Shown here: piece after piece, positions 34,294 through 42,734 of the stretch
Position numbering within the stretch: position 1 is the stretch's first letter
Layout: every line of letters starts with the position of its first letter
Origin: Dyella kyungheensis
GTDB taxonomy: Bacteria > Pseudomonadota > Gammaproteobacteria > Xanthomonadales > Rhodanobacteraceae
DNA length: 64,000 nt
Assembly (NCBI RefSeq): GCF_016905005.1
Contig: NZ_JADIKC010000005.1
Location: forward strand, 432,613 to 496,612
Direction: 5' to 3'
Program-made: the position numbers and the translations under genes
The notes under the pieces: model-generated
The model's input: the letters and a program-made list of their open reading frames with translations, nothing else
Told to the model about the DNA's origin: nothing
The model's database searches: none

Positions 34294-36450
34294 TCAGAAC
34301 GTATAGGTCATCTGGACCGTGTAATTGCGTCCGGACAGGTAATAGAACGTCGGGTTGGTCGCCGCGCCGTTGCCTTGGATGACGCTGCGATGGTCGAACA
34401 GGTTATTCAATGAAAGTTGCAGTCTTAGATCAGGCATGAACCGGTAACCGAGATTCAGGTTCGTATAGTTGTACGCCGGCAGCCGCGCGTTCGGGTTGTA
34501 GTTGGCACCGCTGGTCTCGCCGGTGGCCGTGTAACGTGCGCCCACGTACTTGGTCAGGAACGAACCGTAGAACTGGCCGCGGTCGTAGATGAAGCCAACG
34601 TCGGCGGTGGAGCTGGGCGCGTTGGCAATCTGCAGGCCCGTGGTCTTCGAATACGCGCTGTTGAGGCTGCCATTGGCGGTGAAGCTGAAGCCCGAATGGC
34701 CGAGCACACGCGTGAACTCGGCCTCGATGCCCTTGTAGATCACGCCGCCCTGGTTGAAATACACGCTGATCAGCGAACCGTCCGGACCGATCGGTTCTTC
34801 CACGCTGTTCACCAGGTTGCCGAAGTCGATGTAGTAGACGTCGATGTCGGCGACGGTCTGCTCCGTCTTCCACACCAGGCCAGCCTGGTAGTTCTTGGTG
34901 GTCTGCGGATTGACCTGGCTGCCGTCGCCCTGCAGGATCGTCACCTTGGGCGCCTGGAAGCCCTCCGCCCACTGCGCATAGCCGGAGAGATTCGGGCTGA
35001 AGCGATAGTTCACCGCCACCGCGCCGAGGTTCGTGCTGAAGTGGCCGCTGCCGCCCACCGGCAGGAAGTTGGAAACGCCATCCAGCGTGCGATCGAAGTT
35101 CACGTGCTTGAGGCCCGGCACGATGCTCAGGTTCTCCACCGGCCGCCATTCCACTTCCACGTAGCTCTGCGTGGTGTTGGAGTGCGCATTGGTGTCGATG
35201 ATCTGGTCGTTCGGCGTGCCGGCCAGCGTGCGCGGCGTCATGGTGGAAAGATCCACCGTCACCTCGTGCTGGCTCTGGTACGCGCGCTCCGCCCAGATGC
35301 CGGCACGCAAGGTGCTGTCGAGCCAACCGGTGCCCAGGTCCTTCTCCGCACGCAGCATGTCGCCCCAGGCGCGATAGGCGCTGTGGTTGACCGCGCCCGG
35401 CACGCCGCCGTGCGGCAGCAACGCCTGGTTGGGCGTGTTGCCCAGCAGGTCCACGCCGCCGGGACCGCCGTCGCGCAGGCTGTACGTGTAGAGCTTGTTG
35501 TCCAGGCGCCAGCTGTTGTAGTCGCCATGCAGCTGCAGGTATTCGAAATCCGCGTGGCGATCGTCCACGTTGTACTTGTAGAAACCCTGCGTGTCGGGAT
35601 CATCGGTCAGGCCGCCGAAATCGATGCCGTAGCGATCGGTCTGCTTGCGCGGCTGTGCGGTGAAGGTGTTCCAGTTGACCTTGTTGTAATCGGCGACCAG
35701 GGTAAGCGTGGTGTGCTCGCCCAGCGGCTGCTTGATCTTGAACAGCACGTTGTCCTGCTTCAGGCCGGCGTTGTCGAGCAGGCCGTCCGTTTCCAGATGA
35801 CTGTAGTTCACCGACGCCTGCGTGCCGAGGTTGCCGAACGTGCCGGTGTTGCCCTCGCCCGCCACCTGCCAGGTGTTGCCGCTGCCGTACATGGTCGAGA
35901 GCTGGCCGGAGGGTTTGTCCGTGGTGGGTGCCGAGTAAAGCGCCACCGTGCCGCCGAAGGTTGCATTGCCAAGATTGCTGGCCGTGCCAGGGCCGCGATC
36001 CACCACTACCTCACCGAGCGATGGCGCGGGAAAGAACGCCGTGGTCGCATGACCGAACGCGCCCGGGTCGCCGAACGGAATACCGTCGAAGCTCACGTCG
36101 TACTCACCGTCCTGGAAACCGCGCACCGTGCCGCTCTTGCTGGAGAAGCCCGCACCATTGGGTGACGCGTTGATCGCTGAGGGCGTGAGTTCGAGCAACG
36201 CGAGGTAATCGTCCTTCGGCGAGGCGATGGTCTGGATGTAGTTGCGGTTGAGGATGGATTGCGGCTCCAGTTCCGACAGGCTCGCCTGCGAGGGCGCCAG
36301 GGCGGATGCCGTACCCGGTGGCGCTGCATTGGGATCGTCGACTGCGGCCGACACGGAAATGCCTTGCAGATTGCGCGCGTCCTGTGCGGCCACGCCGCAG
36401 GCGGCGGCCAGGGCAGCCACGCCCAGGCCGAGACGGATTGCTTGACGCAT
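34294..36450 (-). CDS. TonB-dependent outer-membrane receptor (718 aa)
   Basis: Outer-membrane beta-barrel transporter with a short signal (MRQAIRLGLGVAALAAACGV). The plug domain runs about residues 60-190: ILNRNYIQTIASPKDDYLAL, GTVRGFQDGEYDVSFDGIPF and EVVVDRGPGTASNLGNATFG. The 22-strand barrel follows and ends RNYTVQMTYTF, with the terminal Phe typical of barrels. A long frame extends 11 codons upstream, but AAAGGAG precedes the ATG at 36450. It starts the three-gene operon with GH92 and the PI-PLC-like lipase and so probably imports a mannose-containing oligosaccharide or glycolipid fragment. Confidence 0.92.
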   Translation of the reverse strand: MRQAIRLGLGVAALAAACGVAAQDARNLQGISVSAAVDDPNAAPPGTASALAPSQASLSELEPQSILNRNYIQTIASPKDDYLALLELTPSAINASPNGAGFSSKSGTVRGFQDGEYDVSFDGIPFGDPGAFGHATTAFFPAPSLGEVVVDRGPGTASNLGNATFGGTVALYSAPTTDKPSGQLSTMYGSGNTWQVAGEGNTGTFGNLGTQASVNYSHLETDGLLDNAGLKQDNVLFKIKQPLGEHTTLTLVADYNKVNWNTFTAQPRKQTDRYGIDFGGLTDDPDTQGFYKYNVDDRHADFEYLQLHGDYNSWRLDNKLYTYSLRDGGPGGVDLLGNTPNQALLPHGGVPGAVNHSAYRAWGDMLRAEKDLGTGWLDSTLRAGIWAERAYQSQHEVTVDLSTMTPRTLAGTPNDQIIDTNAHSNTTQSYVEVEWRPVENLSIVPGLKHVNFDRTLDGVSNFLPVGGSGHFSTNLGAVAVNYRFSPNLSGYAQWAEGFQAPKVTILQGDGSQVNPQTTKNYQAGLVWKTEQTVADIDVYYIDFGNLVNSVEEPIGPDGSLISVYFNQGGVIYKGIEAEFTRVLGHSGFSFTANGSLNSAYSKTTGLQIANAPSSTADVGFIYDRGQFYGSFLTKYVGARYTATGETSGANYNPNARLPAYNYTNLNLGYRFMPDLRLQLSLNNLFDHRSVIQGNGAATNPTFYYLSGRNYTVQMTYTF

Positions 36451-36544
36451 GAACGACAGACTCCTTTGTTGGCACGCAGCCACCCGCCACGGAGCCGTGC
36501 TGGCCCGGGGATCGTGTCGGAGCGGCTGAAATGTGCGACCATGG

Positions 36545-36569
36545 GAAAGAGTAGTGAAAACTATCTTTC
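36545..36569. promoter_or_regulatory. Dyad between TonB receptor and TetR genes
   Basis: GAAAGA-g-TAGT and ACTA-TCTTTC form an interrupted palindrome around a 4-base centre, with one extra g. It lies about 95 bases upstream of the receptor start and about 130 before the TetR start, a natural place for a TetR operator. Confidence 0.45.
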
Positions 36570-36700
36570 TGTCATGACAACAAGTTGACGCTCGTGTGGC
36601 GAGGCCACCGGCACGACATCAGCACCGCATGCGTGCGAGCAATCAAGGCTGCTAATGTCGCCGCTCGCGTCGCCATCCGTTCGACCAACAAGGAACACGC

Positions 36701-37474
36701 ATGAGTACCGGCAAGGCAGCCAAGAAAACCATTGCGCGCGCGGCGAAGATCGACCTGGACACCAAGCAGCAACCGGTGCAGCAGCGCTCGGTGGAAACGT
36801 TCGAGCTGATCCTCGAGGTCACCGCGCAACTGCTCGGCGACGTGGGCGTGGAGAGGCTGTCCACCAACATGGTGTGCGAAAAAGCGGGCATCAGTCCGCC
36901 GGCGCTGTACCGCTACTTCCCCAACAAATACGCCATCCTCAAGGAACTCGGCGAGCGCCTGATGGCGTGCCAGAACCGCGCCTATCGCGAGTGGCTGGAA
37001 GCGGAGCAACAACTGCATTACGACGGCTCGCGCGACGCCACCACGCGCGGCCTGCGCGACATGCAGTCGCGCATCAACGCCGCCACCATGGCCTTTCCCG
37101 GCTCGGCGTGGATCATGCGCGCCTTGCGTGCGGTGCCCACGCTGCGACACATCCGCCTGGATTCGCACGAGTCCGTCACCGAGACCAGCTACGACGCATT
37201 GCGCGGCCGTTATCCGCATGCGGACGAAGCCGCGCTGCGCCTCTCCATGCGCCTGTCCACCGAAGTGATGTACGCCGCGACGGAAATGGTCATCGACAAT
37301 CCGCAACTCGACGGCAACCTTATCAATGCCGAAGTGGCCGACATGGTCGTACGCTACTACGACAAGTTCGTGGAGAACGAGGAAGCCTACGCGGGTACGC
37401 TGAAGAAGCGAGCGGCACCGAAGAAGCAGGTCACGAAGAAGACGGTTGCCGCGCGCAAGACGCGGCAACGCTGA
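36701..37474 (+). CDS. TetR-family transcriptional regulator (257 aa)
   Basis: Standard TetR N-terminal helix-turn-helix: RSVETFELILEVTAQLLGDV and STNMVCEKAGISPPALYRYF, then PNKYAILKELGERL, at about residues 29-85. The rest is a helical ligand domain. The first 25 residues and the last 25 (KKRAAPKKQVTKKTVAARKT) are lysine/alanine-rich tails of the histone-like kind, which is unusual for a TetR protein and may add non-specific DNA affinity. It is divergent from the TonB receptor operon, which it likely controls. Confidence 0.9.
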   Translation: MSTGKAAKKTIARAAKIDLDTKQQPVQQRSVETFELILEVTAQLLGDVGVERLSTNMVCEKAGISPPALYRYFPNKYAILKELGERLMACQNRAYREWLEAEQQLHYDGSRDATTRGLRDMQSRINAATMAFPGSAWIMRALRAVPTLRHIRLDSHESVTETSYDALRGRYPHADEAALRLSMRLSTEVMYAATEMVIDNPQLDGNLINAEVADMVVRYYDKFVENEEAYAGTLKKRAAPKKQVTKKTVAARKTRQR

Positions 37475-37490
37475 TCGCGCCCATCGCCGT

Positions 37491-38819
37491 TCAATGGGTT
37501 CGTGGTGACGCGTAGCTCTGGCCGGGGACGATCGTCGTCACGTAACCGCCATTCCAGTCGCGATCAAAAATCGACGACAAGGTACCGGCCGCCGACTTTC
37601 CATTCACGCGCACCGACACATCCACGGTGGTATGGAAGTAGCTCCACTCCCAGTTGCCGGTGCCCACGAACGACTGGTCGTCATCCGCCACGGCATACTT
37701 GGCGTGCTCGACTCTCGCGTAAGGGATGAATCCGCTCGGCGATGGCGGGACGCGGCTGAACTTCACCGTGATGTTGGGCAGTGACGCCAGGCTTTTCAGG
37801 TAAGACTGCGCAGGCTCAGTGAGCGACCAGTCGCCGACGATGATACGGACGTCCACACCCCGGGCGGCTGCGTCGCGAATGGCCGTATCCAGGCTGGACC
37901 ACCAGCCTTTGGCGCCATATTGCTTGATCGCCGACAGCGTCATGACCTGGACGCGCAAGACGTGCTGACTCGCGCCGATCATATGGATCAACGCCCCCTC
38001 TTCGCTGCTGACCCATGCAGGCATCAATGACGACGGACTGAAAGCGGGGAAAGCCGTGATCGGTGAAGAACCGCCATCCTGCAGAACGACCGGGTTGTCT
38101 TCGGTCACGGGCGTGAAGTCCGGTGATGCCTGGGCTGCCTGGGCTGCCTTGGGCAAATCCGGATGGCCGGCCAATTGCCAGTCGAATTCAAAGGATGCTT
38201 CCACGGTTTTCGCAAAGCGCTCATTGCGGATGCGCGCCCCTATCTCGTGGATCTGTTCAAGCGCCCGCCAGTCCCAGTTCTGGCTGCCGATGAACACGGT
38301 CTCGTCGTCGACCACCATGTACTTGGCGTGCAGCACGCCGCCGGTCAATTCGTCCACGGGCAGCACGCGGATCGTGATACCGGGTACTTGCCGCAGCCGG
38401 TCCACGCCCTCCTGGTTGTTCTTGAGAAACGTGTGATCCACCAGCACCCGCACGGCGACACCTGCGGCGGCGCGTTCGGCCAGCGCATCCAATACGGGCG
38501 AAAGCGCCCCGCCGCCCGGCTTGTCTGCAATGTAGAACGCAGCCACATCGATGCTCTTGTGGGCCGAGCGGATCATCTGCAGCCAGACGGCCTGCGTACG
38601 CGGCACGCCGGGTTCGCCATAGAACGTTGCCTCCGGCACGCTTTCGACGATCTGAAAGTCGGCTTCGGGAGAACGCGGAACCGGTTTGGCGGCAACGATC
38701 GACAACGAAGAGAGTCCCGCGCCGATGCATGTGCAGATCAGCTTGAGAGCGATCGACCCAACGCTTCGTGCCTCAGGGCGGACCCAGGAGAATGGCTTCT
38801 TTGCTTGAGACTGTTTCAT
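37491..38819 (-). CDS. Phospholipase D / cardiolipin-synthase-like protein (442 aa)
   Basis: Two HKD catalytic motifs are present: HAKYMVVDDETVFIGSQNW (His164, Lys166, Asp171) and HAKYAVADDDQSFVGTGNWE (His372, Lys374, Asp379). The N-terminal stretch SIALKLICTCIGAGLSSLSI is a signal or membrane anchor, placing the enzyme at the periplasmic face or outside. This form resembles exported phospholipase D-like hydrolases more than ClsA. The frame is open for 130 codons upstream, but that part overlaps the Cdh gene; the ATG at 38819 overlaps it by 47 bases. It is the last gene of the ZIP-cdh-PLD operon and converges with the TetR gene. Confidence 0.85.
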   Translation of the reverse strand: MKQSQAKKPFSWVRPEARSVGSIALKLICTCIGAGLSSLSIVAAKPVPRSPEADFQIVESVPEATFYGEPGVPRTQAVWLQMIRSAHKSIDVAAFYIADKPGGGALSPVLDALAERAAAGVAVRVLVDHTFLKNNQEGVDRLRQVPGITIRVLPVDELTGGVLHAKYMVVDDETVFIGSQNWDWRALEQIHEIGARIRNERFAKTVEASFEFDWQLAGHPDLPKAAQAAQASPDFTPVTEDNPVVLQDGGSSPITAFPAFSPSSLMPAWVSSEEGALIHMIGASQHVLRVQVMTLSAIKQYGAKGWWSSLDTAIRDAAARGVDVRIIVGDWSLTEPAQSYLKSLASLPNITVKFSRVPPSPSGFIPYARVEHAKYAVADDDQSFVGTGNWEWSYFHTTVDVSVRVNGKSAAGTLSSIFDRDWNGGYVTTIVPGQSYASPRTH

Positions 38820-39741
38820 GCGGGGACTCGTGATGCCTCGTGGGAAGCGGAATGACGGTATCGGCGTGAAAAGATTCACCGGCAATCGCGCATTGGTGAT
38901 CTTCCAATTCCTCGGCGCTGCCGCGGTTGCCCGGGTTGAAGGTCGCCTTGGTGCTGAGCAGGATGAATCCCGGACGGCCATCCGGCGCCCGCGCGCCGAC
39001 GACGGCAAGGCCATGGAGATCCATGGCATCGCCAGCCGGCAGCACTGCCGCCAAGGACTTGAACGGGTCGACGGACAACGATGCGCCGTCCACCCATCGG
39101 GCGTCATAGGCATGCCCAAAAGGAGGCAGCGGCTCAGCCAGCCTCTGCCACTGGTTGCCCAAGCTGGGAAGCAGGCGTTGCAGAACCCCGTGCACATCCG
39201 ACCGCACACAATCGATATGGATGTGAAGTTGATCCTGTGATCTTCCGTAGCGGGAATTCACGGCGAGCATTAGCTGGTCGCGCGCACGGGGGCCGTGCAA
39301 TGCCGCTTCCACATATGACCTCGCCTCCCAGGCGCGCGCGAAGTAGTTCGGCGAGCGCGCCGTCTGAAGCACCGGATCTTCCACGCCGCTGATGCGGTCA
39401 AAGGGTATCACCAGATACTGATAGCGTCCGATCTGATCCTTCAGGATGGCGTAGCCGCCATGGGCTCCCTCCCCTGGAACTTCGGTGCAAGGCGATGGCG
39501 GATGGGCGCCGGCAATCGCTGCCGGTGCGCAGACTCGACCTACCCTCTTCCAAAGCGCATTTCGGTCTTTGATGCCGTCCGGTGCTTGCGGCGGGTTATC
39601 GGCGGGGATTTCCTGCGACAGGCTTGCCAGCGCGAGAGTGAGGCCAACGAAGCACAGCCGTCGCTTCCACGGCCAGCGGCGCATCACCGAACGGATGGCC
39701 GCGCTCTTTTTGGCCGTCCGCATGAAGCCTTCATCTGTCAT
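38773..39741 (-). CDS. cdh: CDP-diacylglycerol pyrophosphatase (322 aa)
   Basis: Hydrolyses CDP-diacylglycerol to CMP and phosphatidic acid. A membrane anchor covers residues about 26-43 (KRRLCFVGLTLALASLS). The body shows the Cdh pattern of HIT-fold hydrolases: ALWKRVGRVCAP, GGYAILKDQIGRYQYLVIPF, RISGVEDPVL, YFARAWEARSYVE and RSQDQLHIHIDCVRSDV, where the His-x-His (173-175) is the active site. The start overlaps the ZIP stop by 4 bases (ATGA); an ATG six codons in is possible. Placed beside a phospholipase D gene it points to phospholipid turnover. Confidence 0.88.
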   Translation of the reverse strand: MTDEGFMRTAKKSAAIRSVMRRWPWKRRLCFVGLTLALASLSQEIPADNPPQAPDGIKDRNALWKRVGRVCAPAAIAGAHPPSPCTEVPGEGAHGGYAILKDQIGRYQYLVIPFDRISGVEDPVLQTARSPNYFARAWEARSYVEAALHGPRARDQLMLAVNSRYGRSQDQLHIHIDCVRSDVHGVLQRLLPSLGNQWQRLAEPLPPFGHAYDARWVDGASLSVDPFKSLAAVLPAGDAMDLHGLAVVGARAPDGRPGFILLSTKATFNPGNRGSAEELEDHQCAIAGESFHADTVIPLPTRHHESPHETVSSKEAILLGPP

Positions 39742-40478
39742 GACTGTTCGCCCCGGGCCAGTAGCCACATGGACACGACGCCAGTGGCAATACCGATGGC
39801 TGGCGCCCATCGCGCACTTCCGGCGGCCTTGAGCCAGGCCGCGGGAAGGATGTCCGCCAGGGCGACGTACAGGATGGAGCCCGCGGCAAACGCCGCCGTC
39901 AATGCGGCCGATTTCTCCGACGGCAACGTCGCTGCCACGGCGAGTGCTCCGGCAGGCACGGCAATGGCCATGGCGAGCGACAGAAAGAACGCGCGCCGCG
40001 GATCGTAGCCGTTGGAAACCAGCACGCCGGCGCTGGCGATCTCGCGGGGAATCTCGTGGATCGCAATGGCCGCAAGCGCCGCATATCCCGCCGGACGACT
40101 TGCCAGGAACGCGCCAGCCAGGATGATTCCGTCGACCGAATGGTGAATGAAATCACTGGTAAGCGTCATCCGTGCGGCCGGCGCGACCACGCCTCCATCG
40201 CTGCGGTGCGCGCGCACTACGTTTTCGACAAAAGCGAGAAACGTCGCGCCAACGACAAAGGCAAGCATGATCTCGCTCAAGTCGTCGTGTGACCCCAGTG
40301 CGTGCGGCAAGAGATGCAAAAGGCTGTCGCCGACAAGCAAACCTACCGCCACCGCCTGGAGCCATGGCAACCAGCGAGTCCGGATGCCACCGGGCATCCA
40401 GACAACGACACGCGAGAACAAGGATGTCGCCCCGAGGATGAGGGACGACAGGAAGATTTCGATCACACGAGCATGCAC
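39738..40478 (-). CDS. ZIP-family metal transporter (246 aa)
   Basis: Inner-membrane importer of divalent metals, most often zinc, with about eight helices. The metal-path signatures are visible: GDSLLHLLPHALGSHDD, LTSDFIHHSVDGIILAGAFL (His-His-x-x-Asp-Gly) and AIAIHEIPREIASAGVLVS (His-Glu-x-Pro-x-Glu). Length fits the family. It is the first gene of the ZIP-cdh-PLD operon and has a Zur-like palindrome about 105 bases upstream, so induction by zinc shortage is a fair inference. Confidence 0.9.
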   Translation of the reverse strand: MHARVIEIFLSSLILGATSLFSRVVVWMPGGIRTRWLPWLQAVAVGLLVGDSLLHLLPHALGSHDDLSEIMLAFVVGATFLAFVENVVRAHRSDGGVVAPAARMTLTSDFIHHSVDGIILAGAFLASRPAGYAALAAIAIHEIPREIASAGVLVSNGYDPRRAFFLSLAMAIAVPAGALAVAATLPSEKSAALTAAFAAGSILYVALADILPAAWLKAAGSARWAPAIGIATGVVSMWLLARGEQS

Positions 40479-40801
40479 TGATACGTCCTAATGAGCCGTT
40501 GCTTGACGACATCAATGTCCATGAACGCGGCGGTGCTTAGCCTGGCGTCCACTTCTCGTTTCCATCGCTGTCAGCTTGACATGTTATGTTATAACATAAT
40601 GATGCAGTGCAAGGACGACGGATGCAGCCCTGCCGGAAGTCATGGCACATCTAGAACGACAAGGGCGATCGCGCGTCACGCGGCGAGACCGCGGCGCAAA
40701 CTCCTGCGCTGCTCGTGATAACGAGTGGCTCGATATCGGCGCCTCTAGCTATAAAGGCGCAGCGGGCTTTCATGTCTTGGCTCGCGTGGCCGCTTTACGG
40801 G
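40479..40801. other. Upstream region of the ZIP operon
   Basis: About 320 bases without a gene; the short plus-strand frames have no family resemblance. It contains the Zur-like palindrome annotated at 40584-40599 and the 3' end of the DUF4259 transcript. Nothing else stands out. Confidence 0.4.
40584..40599. promoter_or_regulatory. Zur-like perfect palindrome
   Basis: TTATGTTATAACATAA is a perfect 16-bp palindrome inside ATGTTATGTTATAACATAAT. It resembles the gammaproteobacterial Zur box (GTTATA..TATAAC core) and lies 105 bases upstream of a ZIP transporter, the expected Zur target. Not all Zur-box positions match, so a related Fur-family or other regulator remains possible. Confidence 0.6.
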
Positions 40802-41230
40802 TCATTGGCCAGAGCTGTTTTGCTTGAGACCTCTCGCCAACGACTCGACATTGCCAATCCAGGCGGAGAGCAAATCGGCGTCCTCTTCCCACAGCTCCCT
40901 TAGCTCGCTGGACTTGCCGCATACCCGCAAACAGGCCTTCGAACCAAGCTCGGCCAGGGCGGCGAAGTCGAGTGCGGCCAGTCCCTCGCGCCAGGCTACC
41001 CGGGCCTCGGTTTCGTCGTCGTCCAACGGTTGCCCGTTCTTCGCCGACAGGATGACGGCTGCGGAAGCAAGCACGGCCTGGCCTGCGTCGTATTCTACGT
41101 AATCGGCGGCAAGCGCGGCCTCGAACGCTTTGCGCATGACGACCCGTGGGTCGGCCCGCGGAATCAGCTGTTCCTCGAGGAAATCCAACGCGGTGTCGTC
41201 GTCAAAGACTCTTGCACCCCAAGCACCCAT
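40802..41230 (-). CDS. DUF4259 protein (142 aa)
   Basis: The opening MGAWGARVFDDDTALDFLEE is the hallmark of the DUF4259 family, followed by AFEAALAADYVEYDAGQAVL, ASAAVILSAKNGQPLDDD and LRELWEEDADLLSAWIGNVE. These small, acidic, mostly helical cytosolic proteins have no known function. They are frequent beside polymorphic-toxin and immunity-like genes, but nothing of that kind is adjacent here. Confidence 0.8.
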   Translation of the reverse strand: MGAWGARVFDDDTALDFLEEQLIPRADPRVVMRKAFEAALAADYVEYDAGQAVLASAAVILSAKNGQPLDDDETEARVAWREGLAALDFAALAELGSKACLRVCGKSSELRELWEEDADLLSAWIGNVESLARGLKQNSSGQ

Positions 41231-41281
41231 CTGCCTCTCCTTACCTCAATAGCTGGCCGAAACATTCCATCCGCGACGCAC

Positions 41282-41530
41282 TCATTCCTTCAACTTGTGG
41301 CTGTCGTCGGCGGTCAGATCCAGGCCGTAAACCTCTCGCAGCTTCTGGATGTGCTGCAGCGTCTTGGTCGAAAAGGGCTTCTTGTTCTCGAAGGCATGCA
41401 AGGCGATCCCTTCGATCAGATCGCCCAATGAGATGTCCATGGTCTCCGCGAGGCTCTTGAGCACCTTCAATATCCGCTTCTCGATCCGCACACCCGTCTG
41501 CACGCGATCAATTTTCATAGGGTCATTCAT
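41282..41530 (-). CDS. Small protein with ribbon-helix-helix-like start (82 aa)
   Basis: Residues 8-50 (DRVQTGVRIEKRILKVLKSL, then AETMDISLGDLIEGIALHAF) read as a short strand followed by two helices, the layout of ribbon-helix-helix DNA-binding proteins such as CopG/Arc. The C-terminal 30 residues are a charged helix (STKTLQHIQKLREVYGLDLT). It starts inside the last codons of the GNAT gene (ATGA overlap), so the two are co-translated. The fold is inferred by pattern; I do not recognise a named family. Confidence 0.6.
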   Translation of the reverse strand: MNDPMKIDRVQTGVRIEKRILKVLKSLAETMDISLGDLIEGIALHAFENKKPFSTKTLQHIQKLREVYGLDLTADDSHKLKE

Positions 41531-42036
41531 GATGTATTCGTCGGTCGCCCAGATTCGAATTCAGCTGCTGCCAAGGACTTCCGGAACAAGAGACTCCTCG
41601 GGCTCCGCTCCAGGAACGGTTTTTCTTTGTAATCCAGGCTTCGATAGAGGGCAACCGCTGGGACGAGATCGTGCCCCGTATCGAACTCGATGACCCGGCC
41701 GCCCTTCCCTGCCACGAAACGTTCGGCGTGCATCATCAAGGCGCGCCCCATTCCTGAGCGGCGCGCCGAGGGAGCAATCCAGAGGCGATAGAGTCTGGCG
41801 AGTTCGGCATCCGCATGGAAACTCACCACGATCATGCCAACTACCGACAATTCGCGACATGCGAAGATTGCATGAGCGTGCTGCAGATCGTCCGCAGTGA
41901 GTGAGCCCTCGGGCTGGTCGTGGCCGCCCTGGCGAAGTTCGGCTGTCATGTAGGCACTGATGCGATGAAAGAGACTGCAGTTCGCCGTCGTCTCTAGAAA
42001 ATCGATCGTGCTGTCGGAGCTGGTCGCATCGTCCAT
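41527..42036 (-). CDS. GNAT-family N-acetyltransferase (169 aa)
   Basis: Single GNAT domain. ELSVVGMIVVSFHADAELAR leads to LYRLWIAPSARRSGMGRALM, with the acetyl-CoA loop RRSGMGRAL, and GRVIEFDTGHDLVPAVALYR then SLDYKEKPF end the fold. A 44-codon extension upstream enters the SRPBCC gene and is not used. The following RHH-like gene overlaps by 4 bases. GNAT toxins with RHH antitoxins (TacAT) are of similar size, but there the antitoxin comes first, so I do not call this a toxin. Confidence 0.82.
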   Translation of the reverse strand: MDDATSSDSTIDFLETTANCSLFHRISAYMTAELRQGGHDQPEGSLTADDLQHAHAIFACRELSVVGMIVVSFHADAELARLYRLWIAPSARRSGMGRALMMHAERFVAGKGGRVIEFDTGHDLVPAVALYRSLDYKEKPFLERSPRSLLFRKSLAAAEFESGRPTNTS

Positions 42037-42055
42037 CGTAGTTGCTCGACTTGGA

Positions 42056-42676
42056 TTAGTGTGGTTGTACCGCAGCGTGAGCCAGCATCCCGGTGATCGC
42101 GTCTCGCCACTCCGGGCCCTGCGTCGTGAAGAACTGTTCGAATTCGGCAAGATACCTGGGGTCGGCACTACTCAGTGGCGTGCGGCTGCACCAGACGTGC
42201 ACGTGCACGGTCGCCGGGTCTTTCTGGCTCAGGGAAATGTCGTAGCGCGACACCCCCGTATCCGGAATGAAGATGAGATAGCCGACTTTGCCCTGCTCGG
42301 GCGCGTAACGGTCCATGACCCAGGTTGCAGCGCCCCACTCCGACTTCGTCTGGAAAACGGCACCGACCTCTTGGCCACCGCCATGAGGCCGCACGAAGTC
42401 GGGACTCCATTCGGGCGCCCACTCGCGCTCCTTCACCGGTCCAAAATAGGGCGTCAGCGCGGCCACTGTTCCCGGCAGGTCGAAATCGAACTCGCGTTCG
42501 GCATACATGTGTGCCGCTCCTGTGTGGGATGGCAGATTCGACGCACCGTGGATGCCGTGCGCACCAAGTACGCCGTGCCCTCTCTTCGCATCGCTTTGCG
42601 AATGGACCATGGCGATTCCCGCGCCGATCGCAAGCGACGCGGCTATGAAACCGATCAGTATCATCTTCGTGCGCAT
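42056..42676 (-). CDS. SRPBCC-fold (START/Bet v1-like) protein with N-terminal anchor (206 aa)
   Basis: A hydrophobic segment at residues about 5-25 (MILIGFIAASLAIGAGIAMV) is an uncleaved anchor or signal. From residue 60 the SRPBCC lipid/ligand-binding pattern appears: DFDLPGTVAALTPYFGPVKE, REWAPEWSPDFVRPHGG, GAVFQTKSEWGAATWVMDRY, then HVHVWCSRTPLSS. Such domains bind hydrophobic ligands. The upstream 71 codons of the open frame are left out because they contain a 24-bp palindrome and no ribosome site. It lies 19 bases before the GNAT gene on the same strand. Confidence 0.7.
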   Translation of the reverse strand: MRTKMILIGFIAASLAIGAGIAMVHSQSDAKRGHGVLGAHGIHGASNLPSHTGAAHMYAEREFDFDLPGTVAALTPYFGPVKEREWAPEWSPDFVRPHGGGQEVGAVFQTKSEWGAATWVMDRYAPEQGKVGYLIFIPDTGVSRYDISLSQKDPATVHVHVWCSRTPLSSADPRYLAEFEQFFTTQGPEWRDAITGMLAHAAVQPH

Positions 42677-42734
42677 TGAAACTCCCACGAGCTGGCAGTT
42701 AGCTTTTCGATCAACCCGTTTGTCTTTCAGGCAT

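Noticed and set aside
34696..36165. A 489-codon plus-strand open frame over the TonB receptor
   Set aside because: Antisense shadow of a complete plug-plus-barrel gene; composition is typical of GC-rich non-coding frames.
41282..42036. TacAT toxin-antitoxin module
   Set aside because: Gene order is reversed, and the GNAT sequence resembles ordinary small-molecule acetyltransferases; kept only as a low-confidence finding.
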